Source: Trissonchulus latispiculum
Lineage: Eukaryota; Nematoda; Enoplea; Enoplida; Ironidae
DNA: 64,000 bases
NCBI GenBank assembly: GCA_030248195.1
Contig: JASAND010024141.1
Span: 1-64,000 of the forward strand
Direction of reading: 5' to 3'
Shown here piece by piece: positions 63,429 through 64,000 of this stretch; positions within the stretch are counted from its first letter, which is position 1, and every line of letters begins with the position of its first letter. The notes under the pieces were generated by a model that was not told the DNA's origin, did not search any database, and worked only from the letters and a program-made list of their open reading frames with translations. The position numbers were made by a program, and so were the translations under genes.

Positions 63429-63862
63429 GCATAGGTGTGTTAGGGGGGGGGGGGGGGACCCCCCTCCCCCCAAATGGAGGGGTCGCAGACCCTCCCCTAA
63501 AAAAAAATTTTTCTACCCCCCCCCCAAATCGGCCTTCGGCCCCCCCCCCCTAAAAATTTTCAAACCCCTACCTAAATTTTTGCAAATTTTTAGCCAAAAA
63601 TTCGAAAATTTTCCAAAAATTAGCGACAAATTGCTAAAATTCGCCTTATTACCTTAAAAATCGCTAATAGCTGAAAATTGAGAAAAATTTTCAGTTTTTA
63701 GCGAAAAACCGAAATTTTTCGCCGACCCCCCCCCTCGAAAATTTTTCTTACCCCTCCCCCCAAATCGACTTTTTATCGACCCCACCACCCCCCTTTTTTG
63801 CCAAACCCGCCCCCTACTTTTTTCAAACCCCCACCCCACTTTTTTCGCCAGCCACACCTATG
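63429..63862. mobile_element. G/C-tract MITE, tandem copy 2
   Basis: A closely similar copy in the same orientation, five bases after copy 1. A further fragment with 'cataggtgtaattgggggg' runs from 63880 to the window end. Confidence 0.85.
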
Positions 63863-64000
63863 GTTGGAGGGGTCTGCAGAGGGTCCCCCAAAAAAAAGTT
63901 GGGGCTGGGGGGGGAGCCCCCCATAGGTGTAATTGGGGGGGGGGTAACCCCCCCAGCCATTTTTCCAAACCCCCCTTGGAAATCTGGGGGGGGGTATTCG

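Noticed and set aside
63221..63857. Gly/Lys- and Pro/Phe-rich open frames
   Set aside because: They are produced by G and C runs in the tandem MITE copies.

Overview
The window is nuclear DNA from an animal. Two spliced, metazoan-type kinase genes carry canonical GT/AG introns, and most of the remaining sequence is transposon-derived and AT-rich. The taxon cannot be fixed from sequence alone. An invertebrate, possibly an early-branching one, fits the mix of Helentron, permuted Penelope-like element, TTAA-flanked elements and many palindromic elements, but that is inference.

Layout. 1-1230: satellite arrays. 1240-10500: a large Helentron/Helitron-type element coding for Rep, SF1 helicase, an APE-like (EEP) nuclease and a USP-type ubiquitin protease, with one intron and one frameshift. 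10500-12290: its apparent 3' flank. 12290-14170: a second copy of the same satellite pair. 16225-27621 (+): seven 3' exons of a MARK/Par-1 kinase gene, covering the Gly/Ser/Pro-rich spacer and the complete C-terminal KA1 domain. The MARK catalytic exons must lie upstream of the window. 27622-41576: intergenic repeats between two convergent genes, including a Penelope-like retroelement (36248-40786) with an N-terminal GIY-YIG domain, split by two TTAA-flanked palindromic elements, and followed by a GC-rich nested pseudoknot. 41577-61707 (-): a 25-exon NEK9-like gene that can be read end to end with consistent splice phases (1134 codons plus stop). 61708-64000: its upstream flank with two tandem G/C-tract elements.

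The most notable gene is the NEK9-like one. Ahead of the NEK kinase, RCC1 repeats and coiled-coil tail it encodes about 154 residues that look like a DUF4347-type, caspase/CHAT-like domain (His-Gly and Cys signatures). Vertebrate NEK8 and NEK9 have no such domain. The other main points are the Helentron that ends in an endonuclease plus a USP domain, the permuted Penelope-like element with nested insertions whose removal restores the frame at both sites, and a possible HDV-like ribozyme fold just 3' of that element.
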